Positions 18,986-27,511 of a stretch of 64,000 bases of DNA are shown here, piece by piece. The notes beneath the pieces were generated by a model, which worked only from the letters and a program-made list of their open reading frames with translations, did not search any database and had not been told where the DNA came from. The stretch covers positions 992,001-1,056,000 of the forward strand of contig OY969903.1 in the NCBI GenBank assembly GCA_963704405.1. Direction: 5' to 3'. This DNA is from MFD01213-c1 sp963704405. Its GTDB lineage: Bacteria; Planctomycetota; Phycisphaerae; Tepidisphaerales; Tepidisphaeraceae. How positions within the stretch are numbered: the first letter of the stretch is position 1; every line of letters starts with the position of its first letter. A program made the translations under genes and the position numbers.

Positions 18986-19777
18986 ATGCCAATGACGTTG
19001 GAAACATGGATTGACCGGTTGCAAGCCGGTGGCCGGTATTCCTTTCTGCGGGCTGAGGCGATGAAGGATAGCGGATTCTCGCCGGAAGCCGTCAGCAAAG
19101 CGTTGCAGCGCGCCGTGAAACGTGGCCGGATTGTGAAGCTGAAGGATTATTTCTATGTGATTGTGCCCTTGGAATATGCGAGCGCCGGTTCACCACCGGT
19201 ATCGTGGTTTGTGCGGGATCTGATGACTGCCATGGGGCTGCCGTACTACGTTGGTCTGCTGAGTGCTGCCGGACTACATGGCGCGTCCCATCAGCAGCCG
19301 CAGCAGTTTCAGATTGTGACCGACAGGTCCGTTCGACCAATGATCGCCGGAAGGACGCGACTTCGTTTTTTTGCAAGCAAATATACCGCCCGCGCGGCCT
19401 CCGCCGACATCAAGACACCGACAGGCTCGATGTGTATTTCCACTCGCGAAACAACGCTTCTGGATCTCGTCCGGTTCGTGCGATCCGCCGGAGGGCTCGA
19501 TAATGTCGCGACCATCCTTGCCGAGCTATCGCCCGCTGCCGATCCCAGGCTGCTCATTGCCGCTGTTCGACTGGTTCATGATGTGCCGAACACGCAGCGG
19601 CTGGGATATATTTTGGATCATGTTCGGCAGCGCCGGCTGTCCGATCCAATTCATGCCTGGCTTGAGCGTCAGAAACCGCACATTCTGGCGCTCCAATCCG
19701 GTCAACCCGTGAATGACGCAAAGCTGAACCGGCGTTGGAATCTGCTGGTCAATCGATCCATTGAGATGGAAGCGTGA
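18986..19777 (+). CDS. abiEi: AbiEi-type antitoxin, transcriptional repressor of a type IV toxin-antitoxin system
   Basis: A 263-residue protein. The N-terminal winged helix (YSFLRAEAMKDSGFSPEAVSKALQRA, about residues 15-45) is the DNA-binding part. The C-terminal antitoxin domain carries SWFVRDLMTAMGLPYYVGLLSAAGLHGASHQQP (about 72-105, described as a range) and TRETTLLDLVRF. AbiEi represses its own operon and counteracts the AbiEii toxin. Its last four bases overlap the first four of the toxin gene. A start at ATG 18986 (MPMTLETW) gives the usual length. Confidence 0.9.
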   Translation: MPMTLETWIDRLQAGGRYSFLRAEAMKDSGFSPEAVSKALQRAVKRGRIVKLKDYFYVIVPLEYASAGSPPVSWFVRDLMTAMGLPYYVGLLSAAGLHGASHQQPQQFQIVTDRSVRPMIAGRTRLRFFASKYTARAASADIKTPTGSMCISTRETTLLDLVRFVRSAGGLDNVATILAELSPAADPRLLIAAVRLVHDVPNTQRLGYILDHVRQRRLSDPIHAWLERQKPHILALQSGQPVNDAKLNRRWNLLVNRSIEMEA

Positions 19778-20588
19778 TTCCACAGGCAAACATCACCGCG
19801 TGGCGTGCAAGTGCGCCATGGCCTGACGAGGCTCAGGTGGAACAGGATCTGGTTCTGTCGCGCGCGGTCGTTGAATTGTTTGGCGAACCGAAGTTGTCGG
19901 GGAAAATCGCACTGCGTGGCGGAACGGCCCTCAATAAACTGTACATCCAGCCGCAGTGCCGATATTCCGAAGACATTGATCTGGTTCAAACCCAGGGCGA
20001 GCCAATTGGAGCCGTCCTTGACGCTATCCGCGGAACATTGGACCAATGGCTTGGCAAGCCCGCGCAAATCATCGGGTGGGAACGTCACGCTCTCATACAA
20101 ATTCGAATCCGAAATTCCGCCGATCAGGCCGTTGCGCTTGAAGATCGAAATCAACACGCGCGAACACTTCACCGTGCTTGGCCTGGCGGGGCATCAACTG
20201 AAGATTGCCAATCCGTGGTTCACTGGAGCAGCCGAGTTGAAGACCTATCAACTCGATGAGTTGCTGGGCACGAAACTGCGCCGCGCTCTATCAGCGTCGG
20301 AAAAGCCGTGACCTGTTTGATCTATGGCTTTGTCTTGACCGGCACTTGATTGACCCGGCCAAGGTCGTGGACTGTTTCAAACATTACATGAAGCACGAGG
20401 GGCATTTGATATCCCGCGCTCAATTCGAGCAGAACCTCCATGGCAAGCAAAATGATCCCGAGTTCATGAATGACATCTCCGCGCTCTTGAACCCGGCAGT
20501 CGATTACGATCCGGTCAAGGCGATGAATGTGGTCCGGGATGTTCTCATCGCGCGCGTTCCCGGAGAACCATGGCGTGGTGCGGTGTGA
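19774..20588 (+). pseudogene. abiEii: AbiEii-type nucleotidyltransferase toxin, broken by two frameshifts
   Basis: The nucleotidyltransferase motif LRGGTALNKLY with SEDIDLV lies in the first frame. LRLKIEINTREHFTVLGL and TYQLDELLGTKL lie in a second frame. YQRRKSRDLFDLWLCLD and LISRAQFEQNL lie in a third. Rejoined, they form a complete AbiEii/DUF1814 protein of about 270 residues that would transfer nucleotides to tRNA or another target. Breaks fall at about 20070-20085 and 20275-20283; each can be repaired by removing one base. It may be a true pseudogene of a decaying island or two more indel errors of this assembly. Confidence 0.85.
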
Positions 20589-20721
20589 GGAGTGCTCCCG
20601 CCGATTGTTGCCAAATCGCAGTAAGAATATCGGCAATATTTGCGGCCATGCTGTTACGAATGCGAAGGCGAGAAGGCTTTAGCGTAAAGCATTGATTTGG
20701 ATGGCTTTCCAACGCCGGCCC

Positions 20722-20776
20722 TCACTTCCCATGCCATGCCTGCACGATCCCCGTGCGGATCAGGTTCACGGCGATG
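20722..20776. repeat. Right 55-bp direct repeat (within marC), putative att site
   Basis: The native marC 3' end including its stop codon; it matches 18738-18792 at 54 of 55 positions. Confidence 0.8.
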
Positions 20777-21321
20777 GCCGCCAATAGCACCATCACCAGC
20801 TTGCTGAATGCTCGAAGCGAATTCAGGCCCAGCAGGCGCGGCAGGCGATTCGCCATCAGCAAAACCGCGAGCAGGATCGCGAAGTTCACCGCCAGGCTCA
20901 GCGAGGCAGTTGCATAACCGTGCACACCGCGGCCGGCGATGATTAATGTGCTTGTGAGGGTCGCCGGTCCGGCGATCAGCGGCATTGCCAGCGGAAATAA
21001 ACCGACGCTTTCTTCTTCATGAACGGACGGCTTGCCCGGGATGAGCAGGTCGATGATCGCCAGCACCAGCAGGATCACACCGCCGGCGATGCGGAAATCC
21101 GACTCGGTGATCCCCAGAAATGCGAAAAGCGCATTGCCCAGAAACATGAAGCCGACTGCAATCAGCAGCGCGAATGAGACGGCTTCAAATGTCACCTCGC
21201 GCCGCCGCCGATCGGTCATGTTATTCGTCAGGGCAAGAAACAGCGGCACCAGCCCAAACGCGTCGATCGCCACAAAAAGCGGGATGAAGGCGGCCAAAAA
21301 ATCGTGTAGTTCCTTGCGCAT
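20722..21321 (-). CDS. MarC family integral membrane protein
   Basis: A 199-residue protein with six hydrophobic segments and the family motifs FIPLFVAIDAFGLVPLFLAL near the start and PLAMPLIAGPATLTSTLI in the middle. MarC-family proteins are inner-membrane proteins of unsettled function; they were once linked to multiple antibiotic resistance. The C terminus (RTGIVQAWHGK) is the part duplicated at the far border of the AbiE island. The gene is intact, as expected if the island re-created its 3' end. Confidence 0.88.
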   Translation of the reverse strand: MRKELHDFLAAFIPLFVAIDAFGLVPLFLALTNNMTDRRRREVTFEAVSFALLIAVGFMFLGNALFAFLGITESDFRIAGGVILLVLAIIDLLIPGKPSVHEEESVGLFPLAMPLIAGPATLTSTLIIAGRGVHGYATASLSLAVNFAILLAVLLMANRLPRLLGLNSLRAFSKLVMVLLAAIAVNLIRTGIVQAWHGK

Positions 21322-21332
21322 TCAATTCACTC

Positions 21333-21848
21333 TCAAATACCCTGCGACCGGATCTTCATCAGCTCATCGTATAGCTGGCTGTTCGCCTGCGGCACAATGC
21401 TGACCTGCCCGACCACATGCATGAAATTAATATCCCCGCCCCAGCGCGGCACGATGTGCTGATGCAGATGCCCCGGCACCCCCGCGCCGGCGATCCGCCC
21501 GAGATTGATCCCGATGTTAAACCCCTGGGCCGACACCGCTCGTTTCAACAGCTTCACGGCCTCGGTCGTCTGCACACCGATCTCCTGCAACTCCGGCGGT
21601 GTCAGTTGTTCCATGTCCGCCTTATGCGCCCGCGGCGCGATCAGCAGATGGCCGTTGGCGTAGGGATAACGGTTAATCAGGACGACCACTAATTCCGTCC
21701 GCCACAACACCAGCAACTCGCGGCGGCTCGCTTCATCCTCCGCCGCCGCCGCCTGGCACAGAAAACATTCATCGCCTCTCGGTTCACTCTTGCCAAGTGA
21801 TTTGATGTAATCCATCCGCCAGGGTGCATATAAGGCCGGGCTTCGCAT
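21333..21848 (-). CDS. HIT domain protein (Ap4A hydrolase/phosphorylase-like)
   Basis: A 171-residue protein with the triad HLHQHIVPRW (about residues 127-136), an N-terminal CFLC pair that may bind zinc, and NRYPYANGHLLIAPRAH. It belongs to the HIT branch with an APWRMDYI opening, often annotated as AP-4-A phosphorylase-like. Likely a cytoplasmic dinucleotide hydrolase. The ATG at 21848 lies 6 bases after TACCAT, and no ribosome site is present. It lies 11 bases upstream of marC on the same strand. Confidence 0.87.
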   Translation of the reverse strand: MRSPALYAPWRMDYIKSLGKSEPRGDECFLCQAAAAEDEASRRELLVLWRTELVVVLINRYPYANGHLLIAPRAHKADMEQLTPPELQEIGVQTTEAVKLLKRAVSAQGFNIGINLGRIAGAGVPGHLHQHIVPRWGGDINFMHVVGQVSIVPQANSQLYDELMKIRSQGI

Positions 21849-21893
21849 GGGGATATGGTAAGAGCGGACCAGGGATTCTCAACGCCGGAAATC

Positions 21894-23252
21894 TTACGCC
21901 GCCGCTTCAGCGCCCGCAGGTTTCTGCGCGGGTTGCTTTGCGGATAACCCGGGCACCGGGGCGCCTGCTGAATGCGGTTCCGCCTTCGCCGCCGCCAGCT
22001 TGGATGAATCAATCGTGGGATTCACGCTCACCGTTACCGCACTCGTCGGCCCAGGCGCAGATGCCGTCGATGACGGAGTTCGCGTCGGCACCGCTGTCAC
22101 CGCCGCACTTCTGGGAGCAACTGCCTTCACCGGCGGCGTTTTTGGCGCGACCGGCGTCACCGCGGCTTTTGGCGCAACTGGAGTCACGGCTGCCTTGGAT
22201 GCAACAGTCGCCGGTTTGGCTGAAACCGGCATCGCCGCCGCAGCCTTCGACCCAACACTTCCAACAGATGTCCGCGGGGCAACTGGCGTCACCTTCACGG
22301 GCTCCGGGGCAACAGCCTTAGGCGCGACCGGTTTCACCGCGACCGCGTCCCGCGAAACGCTTGCTATCGCTGCCACCGGCGCTGGTTTCACCGCTGCGAT
22401 GGGTGACGCAACAGTTTCCACTGCTGCCGTCGGCGATTCCATTTCAATAATCTCCGCCGCCAGCGCCCGATAATCCGCCGCCCCATTACTCGCCGAATCA
22501 TAGGTCAGGATCGTCTGCCCAAAACTCGGGCTTTCCGCCAGCTTGATGTTCCTTCTGATCTTGCTCCGGAAAATCCTCGCCTCCGCCCAGGGGAGCGGCT
22601 TGCCCTGCGCCACCGTTGCTTTTGCTTCTTCGATAAATGAATTCAGCTCGTGCACCACTTCCAATGTGAGCTTGGTCTGGCTGTCATACATGGTGAGCGC
22701 GATGCCGCTGACTTTCAGCCGCGGGTTCATGCGTTTGTTGACCAGTTGCACGGTCTCGAGCAGTTTGGCGACGCCCTGCAGCGCCAGAAAGTGCGCCTGC
22801 ATGGGGATGATCACTTCTGTCGCTACCGCCAGCGCGTTGATGGTCAGAAGCCCCAGCGAAGGGGGGCAATCGAGAAGGATGTAGTCGAACATGCCCCCTT
22901 CGACATGATTCACCGCCGCCTCGATCCGCTTCTTCAGCAGCATCTCGCGGCCAAGCACGGTCACCAGTTCAATCTCCGCCGCCGCCAGGTCAATGGAGCT
23001 GGGCACCAGTGCGATGCGGTCGCTGATCTGATGCACGGCTTCCAGAAAACCGGCTTCTTCCACGAGCACGTCATACAGGCTCGTGATATCCGGAGAAGGC
23101 TCGACGCCGTAGTTGATGGTGAGATGCGCCTGAGGGTCCAGGTCGACCAGGCAAACCCGCTTCCCCCGCTCGGCCAGCGCTGCGCCAAGGTTGACGGTGG
23201 TGGTGGTCTTGCCAACCCCGCCTTTCTGATTCATCAACGCAATGATGCGCAT
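21894..23252 (-). CDS. parA: ParA family ATPase with a long low-complexity C-terminal tail
   Basis: Residues 1-255 form a complete Soj/ParA-type ATPase: deviant Walker A MNQKGGVGKTTTTVNL, CLVDLDPQAHLT, and YILLDCPPSLGLLTINAL. Residues 260-452 are a low-complexity Ala/Val/Pro/Lys-rich extension with repeated VAPK and VTPVAPK units. ParA ATPases move or position chromosomes, plasmids or large complexes on the nucleoid. No parB follows, and the tail is unusual for chromosome-partition ParA, so a role in positioning another cargo is possible. GGAGG lies 7 bases upstream of the ATG. Confidence 0.85.
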   Translation of the reverse strand: MRIIALMNQKGGVGKTTTTVNLGAALAERGKRVCLVDLDPQAHLTINYGVEPSPDITSLYDVLVEEAGFLEAVHQISDRIALVPSSIDLAAAEIELVTVLGREMLLKKRIEAAVNHVEGGMFDYILLDCPPSLGLLTINALAVATEVIIPMQAHFLALQGVAKLLETVQLVNKRMNPRLKVSGIALTMYDSQTKLTLEVVHELNSFIEEAKATVAQGKPLPWAEARIFRSKIRRNIKLAESPSFGQTILTYDSASNGAADYRALAAEIIEMESPTAAVETVASPIAAVKPAPVAAIASVSRDAVAVKPVAPKAVAPEPVKVTPVAPRTSVGSVGSKAAAAMPVSAKPATVASKAAVTPVAPKAAVTPVAPKTPPVKAVAPRSAAVTAVPTRTPSSTASAPGPTSAVTVSVNPTIDSSKLAAAKAEPHSAGAPVPGLSAKQPAQKPAGAEAAA

Positions 23253-23400
23253 AGCGACCTCCGTGTCCGATAATGATGCAAAGTTTAGCGATTTTCCCGT
23301 GAATACAAGGGTGAGGGGAGGAATGTTCGTTGTCAGTGGTCAGTTGCCAAGATCCGTCCTCCGCAGCAATGGACCAATGACAACGGACAACTGACTCTTA

Positions 23401-23442
23401 TAAAACAAAAGAACCCTTCCGCCGTGGCAGGGAAGGGTTCTT
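23401..23442 (-). terminator. Intrinsic terminator of the lysine-rich peptide gene
   Basis: A 12-bp stem (AAGAACCCTTCC at 23409-23420 with its complement at 23431-23442), followed on the minus strand by TTTTGTTTTA. Confidence 0.7.
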
Positions 23443-23560
23443 GATGTTTCGGGGCCCAAGTTGGAGCCAGGGCCAAAACTGTTGTGGTGAATTTGATTCA
23501 CCGGTCCAGACACACCGGGCGAGACGTTTTGGAGCCACGCGCCCGGCCTACGAGGAAGAC

Positions 23561-23626
23561 TCACTTCTTCTTGGAGGTCTTCTTCGTCGTCTTCTTGGCT
23601 GACTTCTTAGCGGCTTTCTTTGCCAT
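23561..23626 (-). CDS. 21-residue lysine-rich peptide, histone H1-tail-like
   Basis: An ATG at 23626 opens a 21-codon frame ending in TGA. Eleven of its 21 residues are Lys and the rest are Ala, Thr and Ser (starting MAKKAAKKSAKK). The upstream sequence AAGGAGGTGAT matches the 16S rRNA 3' end extensively, at correct spacing, which is rarely seen by chance. An intrinsic terminator follows about 120 bases downstream. The composition is that of bacterial H1-like or Hc1/Hc2-type DNA-binding tails, so it may bind nucleic acid, but nothing shows a specific target. It is easily missed because it is so short. Confidence 0.65.
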   Translation of the reverse strand: MAKKAAKKSAKKTTKKTSKKK

Positions 23627-23895
23627 GGTGATTAATCACCTCCTTTCTGTTGGAGACAAATTTAAGGGGCGCTAAAAATAGAGTCAATCATTTTTTCTGG
23701 TGGCAACTGCTTTTTTTGTAATAAAGCGCGCGCGGACAAAACCCTTTCCCCGCGACTGCGTCCCAAAGCACAAACACAAATGCGCTGATTTTCTGGCCTT
23801 TCGCGCGCATCCTGGCGCCTGTCGCTTCTCGCCCGCGCAGCTTCGAGGTCGAATCTTTCCCCGAATCACATTTCCCGAAAATTATCTTCCCACCA

Positions 23896-23901
23896 TATAC
23901 T
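23896..23901 (+). promoter_or_regulatory. -10 element of asnB
   Basis: TATACT ends 7 bases before ATG 23909, which predicts a leaderless or near-leaderless transcript. No ribosome site is present. Confidence 0.4.
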
Positions 23902-23908
23902 TTGCGCC

Positions 23909-25783
23909 ATGTGCGGTTTCGCCGGCGTTGTCACATGGGATGATCGTTACCGCGTCTCCCCCGAGACGCTGAAGCGAATGAGCGCCGCCGTCGCGCATCG
24001 CGGCCCCGACGGCGAAGGCTTCCACATCAACCACCACGAACAAGCCACACCCGAGCGTCCGCAGGTTGCGCTCGTCTTTCGCCGGCTGGCGATCCTCGAC
24101 CCTGATCCCCGCAGCGATCAGCCTTTCACCGATGGAAGACATTGGCTGGTCTTCAACGGCGAAATCTACAATTTCCGGGAATTACGGAAAGAAATCACCT
24201 CGCTTCGCCCGCATTATCAATGGAAGACGACGGGCGACACGGAAGTGCTGCTGGCCGCCTATGCAACCTGGCGAGAGCAATGTGTCGATCGCCTGAATGG
24301 CATGTTTGCTTTTGCGATCTGGGACTCGATCGATCGGGTATTATTTTTAGCCCGCGATCGAATGGGGCAGAAACCGCTCTACATCGCATCGGATGGAGAT
24401 GACAACGTCATCGCCTTCGCAAGCGAGATCGCGGCGCTGCGGCAACTGCGTTGGGCCAGCCAGGAGTTATCGCATTCCGCCGCCGAGGAATATCTGCGCT
24501 GGGGATACGTGCCGGCTGTCCGCACGGTCTTTCGTGGAATCTTTTCATGCCGGCCGTCCGAACGGACTGTCATTCACGCTGAGCCTTGCAAACCGGTCCG
24601 GTATTTTGACAGATATATCCGCAAGCCGGTGTCCGACAGTTCGGCTGTCGCGGACACACGCCGCCTGGTGATACAAGCAGTTGAGGGGCAACTCATCTCC
24701 GATGCGCCGCTCGGCGTTTTTCTATCAGGTGGAATTGATTCCAGCGTCATCGCAGCATGTGCCAGGCGATTTGGTCCCGTTCAAACGTTCAGCATTGGCT
24801 TTGAAGATCCCCGCTATGACGAGCGTCGGCATGCGGAAGCGATTGCTCAACACCTGGGGACGGAACATTTGAGCTTTCTCGTCACGCCCGACGCCGTGTC
24901 CGATCTTCCGCGGCTGGCGCAGGTCTTCGGTGAACCCTTTGCCGATTCCTCATCGCTTCCCACTCATTACCTGGCGCGTGAAACTCGAAAACATGTAAAA
25001 GTCGCTCTTAGCGGCGACGGGGGTGACGAACTCTTCGGCGGATATGACCGATACCGCGCGATGGACCTTGCCGAGCGACTTCAAAGACTACCCGCCCCGG
25101 CCACTTCCATCCTTCGTGCCGCTTTGAGCATCCTTCCTGGTACGCACCCAAAATCGCTGGGATGGCGGCTGAAAAGATTCGGAGCGATCGCTGCTCTGCC
25201 GGCGCCATCCCGGTATTCCGCCATTATGCGCGTGTTTGACGAAGCGACGATCTCGGAATTAACCCAGAGACCTGTTGAACAACAGGACTATCTCGCTGAC
25301 CTGTTCGACTCCAAAGCCGATGACGTCGCAGCCGCGGCACTGGCGCTCGACCGCGTCACCTATTTGCCGGATGACCTCCTCACCAAAGTAGACCGCTGCT
25401 CCATGCTCCATGCCCTGGAAGTCCGCAGCCCCTTCATGGACCACGAACTGGTGCAGTTCGCTTCCGGCCTCACCACCGACCAGCTCCTCAAAGGCGGCCC
25501 CAAGCGCATGCTCCGCGAAGCCTTCAAAGACGACCTGCCTGCCTGGGTCTTCAAACGCAAAAAAATGGGATTTGCCGTCCCCATCGGCGAATGGTTCCGC
25601 GGCCAGCTCCGCCCCATGCTCCGCGACACGCTCTTCTCTGCCGGCTCATTCGCCCGCCAGCGCTTCAACATGAAAGTCGTCGAGCGTCTCATCGAAGAAC
25701 ACGAACAAAACAAAGTCGATCACGCCCAACGGCTATACGCTCTGCTCATGCTCGAATTGTGGTGGAATACCACGAAGACGTGA
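23909..25783 (+). CDS. asnB: Asparagine synthase (glutamine-hydrolysing)
   Basis: A 624-residue class II amidotransferase. The N-terminal nucleophile is Cys2 of MCGFAG, followed by AHRGPDGEG and FNGEIYNFRELR. The synthetase domain has the PP-loop LSGGIDSS (about residues 271-278), ALSGDGGDELFGGYDRY and LEVRSPFMDHELVQFA. It makes asparagine from aspartate, ATP and glutamine. AsnB homologues of this length also occur in exopolysaccharide loci, where they amidate sugars. No such cluster adjoins it here, so general asparagine synthesis is the simpler reading. Confidence 0.92.
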   Translation: MCGFAGVVTWDDRYRVSPETLKRMSAAVAHRGPDGEGFHINHHEQATPERPQVALVFRRLAILDPDPRSDQPFTDGRHWLVFNGEIYNFRELRKEITSLRPHYQWKTTGDTEVLLAAYATWREQCVDRLNGMFAFAIWDSIDRVLFLARDRMGQKPLYIASDGDDNVIAFASEIAALRQLRWASQELSHSAAEEYLRWGYVPAVRTVFRGIFSCRPSERTVIHAEPCKPVRYFDRYIRKPVSDSSAVADTRRLVIQAVEGQLISDAPLGVFLSGGIDSSVIAACARRFGPVQTFSIGFEDPRYDERRHAEAIAQHLGTEHLSFLVTPDAVSDLPRLAQVFGEPFADSSSLPTHYLARETRKHVKVALSGDGGDELFGGYDRYRAMDLAERLQRLPAPATSILRAALSILPGTHPKSLGWRLKRFGAIAALPAPSRYSAIMRVFDEATISELTQRPVEQQDYLADLFDSKADDVAAAALALDRVTYLPDDLLTKVDRCSMLHALEVRSPFMDHELVQFASGLTTDQLLKGGPKRMLREAFKDDLPAWVFKRKKMGFAVPIGEWFRGQLRPMLRDTLFSAGSFARQRFNMKVVERLIEEHEQNKVDHAQRLYALLMLELWWNTTKT

Positions 25784-25832
25784 AGAAGAACGGGAATGGC
25801 GGGAAAAGAAACCAGACGTGTTCGCCGTGCTA

Positions 25833-27050
25833 TCAATCCACCACACCCGCCTGTGTCGAAATCTGCATAGGAGCAGACGTACTAAAAGTTCGCCCGCGTC
25901 CTGGGTTGCCTGTCCCCTTAATCGCCAGCATTCGATCCAGTGCCACCAGCGCCCATTTGCGCGTATGCGGATCAACCCGAATCTCATTCACCACCTTCCC
26001 CTCCAGCAGATTTTCCAAAACCCAGCACAAGTGCGGCAGATCAATCCGATACATCGTCGTACACAGGCATTGGCAATCGCTTAAGACATGGATCGTCTGC
26101 TCCGGATGCAACTGCTTCAGACGGTTGACCAGATGCACCTCGGTGCCGATCGCCCATTCGCTGCCCGGCGGAGCCGCTTCGACTTGTTTGACGATGTAGG
26201 CGGTGCTTCCAGTCATGTCGGCCTTCTGCACCACCTCCCACTTGCACTCAGGATGTACAATCACCTTCATGTTCGGGTGGCTCTTGCGCACCTCATCCAC
26301 GTGTTCCGGTCGAAAAAGCGCGTGGACAGAGCAGTGCCCTTTCCATAGCACAAAGTTGGCGTTCCGCACTTGTTCGGGGGTGTTGCCACCGAGGTCTTCG
26401 CGCGGGTCCCAGACGATCATCTTGTCGAGCGGGCAGCCCATCGCGTACGCCGTGTTGCGGCCTAAATGCTGATCGGGAAAGAACAATATCTTGGTTTTCC
26501 CGCCTTTTGTCGTGCCCGCGGGATCGTTCATCGCCCATTCCAATACATTGCGGCAATTGCTGCTGGTGCAGACCGCCCCTCCATGCTCCCCCACAAACGC
26601 CTTAATGGCGGCAGAGCTGTTCATATAAGTAATAGGAACAATCCGCTGATCAAGGCAGGTCTGCTGTAATTGCTCCCAGCATTCCAGCGTCTGGTCGAGG
26701 CTTGCCATATCAGCCATCGAGCAACCGGCGCCCAGGTCGGGAAGAATGACGCTAACGCCAGGGTCGGTCAGGATATCCGCCGCCTCGGCCATGAAGTGGA
26801 CGCCGCAGAAAACGACGTATTGCACCCCTTTCTGGTCGGCGGCCTTGCGGGAGAGTTCGAAGCTGTCGCCGGTGAAGTCAGCGAAGTCGATGATCGCATC
26901 TTGTTGATAATGGTGCCCCAGGATCGACAATTTGGCGCCGAGGGCCTCTCTGGCACTGGAAATGCGTATTCGCAGCTCTGGTTCGCTCAAGCGAGTGTAG
27001 ATATCAGGTAGCGGCTGTTGCCAAACTTTCATATAGTTAACCTGTTCCAC
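25833..27050 (-). CDS. nadA: Quinolinate synthase
   Basis: A 405-residue NadA with the expected blocks: ILGHHYQQDAIIDFADFTGDS, VVFCGVHFMAEAADIL, ITYMNSSAAIKAFVGEHGG, VCTSSNC, FFPDQHLGRNTA and HPEC. The Cys residues around CGVHFM, CTSSNC and the C-terminal region bind the [4Fe-4S] cluster. It condenses iminoaspartate with dihydroxyacetone phosphate in NAD synthesis. nadB and nadC are not nearby. An internal ATG (MKVWQQPLP) is an alternative start. A 17-bp palindrome lies 36 bases upstream. Confidence 0.93.
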   Translation of the reverse strand: MEQVNYMKVWQQPLPDIYTRLSEPELRIRISSAREALGAKLSILGHHYQQDAIIDFADFTGDSFELSRKAADQKGVQYVVFCGVHFMAEAADILTDPGVSVILPDLGAGCSMADMASLDQTLECWEQLQQTCLDQRIVPITYMNSSAAIKAFVGEHGGAVCTSSNCRNVLEWAMNDPAGTTKGGKTKILFFPDQHLGRNTAYAMGCPLDKMIVWDPREDLGGNTPEQVRNANFVLWKGHCSVHALFRPEHVDEVRKSHPNMKVIVHPECKWEVVQKADMTGSTAYIVKQVEAAPPGSEWAIGTEVHLVNRLKQLHPEQTIHVLSDCQCLCTTMYRIDLPHLCWVLENLLEGKVVNEIRVDPHTRKWALVALDRMLAIKGTGNPGRGRTFSTSAPMQISTQAGVVD

Positions 27051-27511
27051 ATGAATTGCTAAACTGGGGCGTCAACTAAAGAGACATACGCTTTAAGCGT
27101 ATACCAGTTCCGATAACGCTCGCAACATCATAGTCATCTGGCGGGTCCGTTTCGCACGCGGACAATGGCTATAAATGTTATCCACAGCCGAGGTTATGGG
27201 AGCTAAAGCGTGAAAAAGACAGTAAAAACGGCTCTCCTAGTGCTGAGTTTGCCGTTTATGCAGTCTTTTTCAACAAAAACATCTGGTCTGTACGATATCT
27301 GCCCATGGGTTAGGCGAGTGTTGACTCTAACCCGGTGCGTCGTAAAAAATACCGGCATGGCTGCAGCCTCTGCAGCAACGGTGATTTGTGAGTATCGGAT
27401 TTCTGTTTCCGTCTATGGCATCGGGTTTGTGTCTGCCTAGATGGGTTGTCGAGTCGACTCACTCAACTTTTGCCCCCACAGTGGGGTTACCCCTTTTGGG
27501 AAGGAGCAGTT
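27051..27511. other. Divergent intergenic region between nadA and the porin
   Basis: About 460 bases. It contains the 17-bp palindrome at 27086-27102 and a single consensus DnaA-box-like TTATCCACA at 27178-27186. An open frame 27210-27440 starts with GTG and a signal-like stretch but resembles no family. The porin ribosome site GGAAGGAG lies at about 27500. Confidence 0.4.
27086..27102. promoter_or_regulatory. Candidate operator upstream of nadA
   Basis: ATACGCTT-T-AAGCGTAT is a perfect palindrome with 8-base arms, located 36-52 bases before the nadA start. It has the shape of a dimeric repressor site; the regulator is unknown. Confidence 0.4.

Larger units (their letters stand above)
18738..20776. 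mobile_element. Small island carrying an AbiE toxin-antitoxin pair, inserted at the 3' end of marC
   Basis: About 1.93 kb of unique DNA lies between two 55-bp direct repeats. The right repeat is the authentic 3' end of marC and the left one is an orphan copy. This is the arrangement left by site-specific integration at a gene's 3' end. No integrase is present, so it is either a remnant or a non-autonomous element. tRNA-Asn is close by but does not supply the repeats. Confidence 0.6.

Noticed and set aside
18769..19014. 81-residue frame with CPQC at the edge of the AbiE island
   Set aside because: It begins inside the 55-bp repeat, overlaps the AbiE operator and has no recognisable domain.
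27178..27186. TTATCCACA, a DnaA-box match
   Set aside because: Only one box, no cluster, no dnaA or dnaN nearby and no AT-rich unwinding region, so not an origin.
27210..27440. 76-residue GTG-started frame upstream of the porin
   Set aside because: The hydrophobic start is suggestive, but the rest is Cys-rich without a pattern and there is no ribosome site; likely chance.
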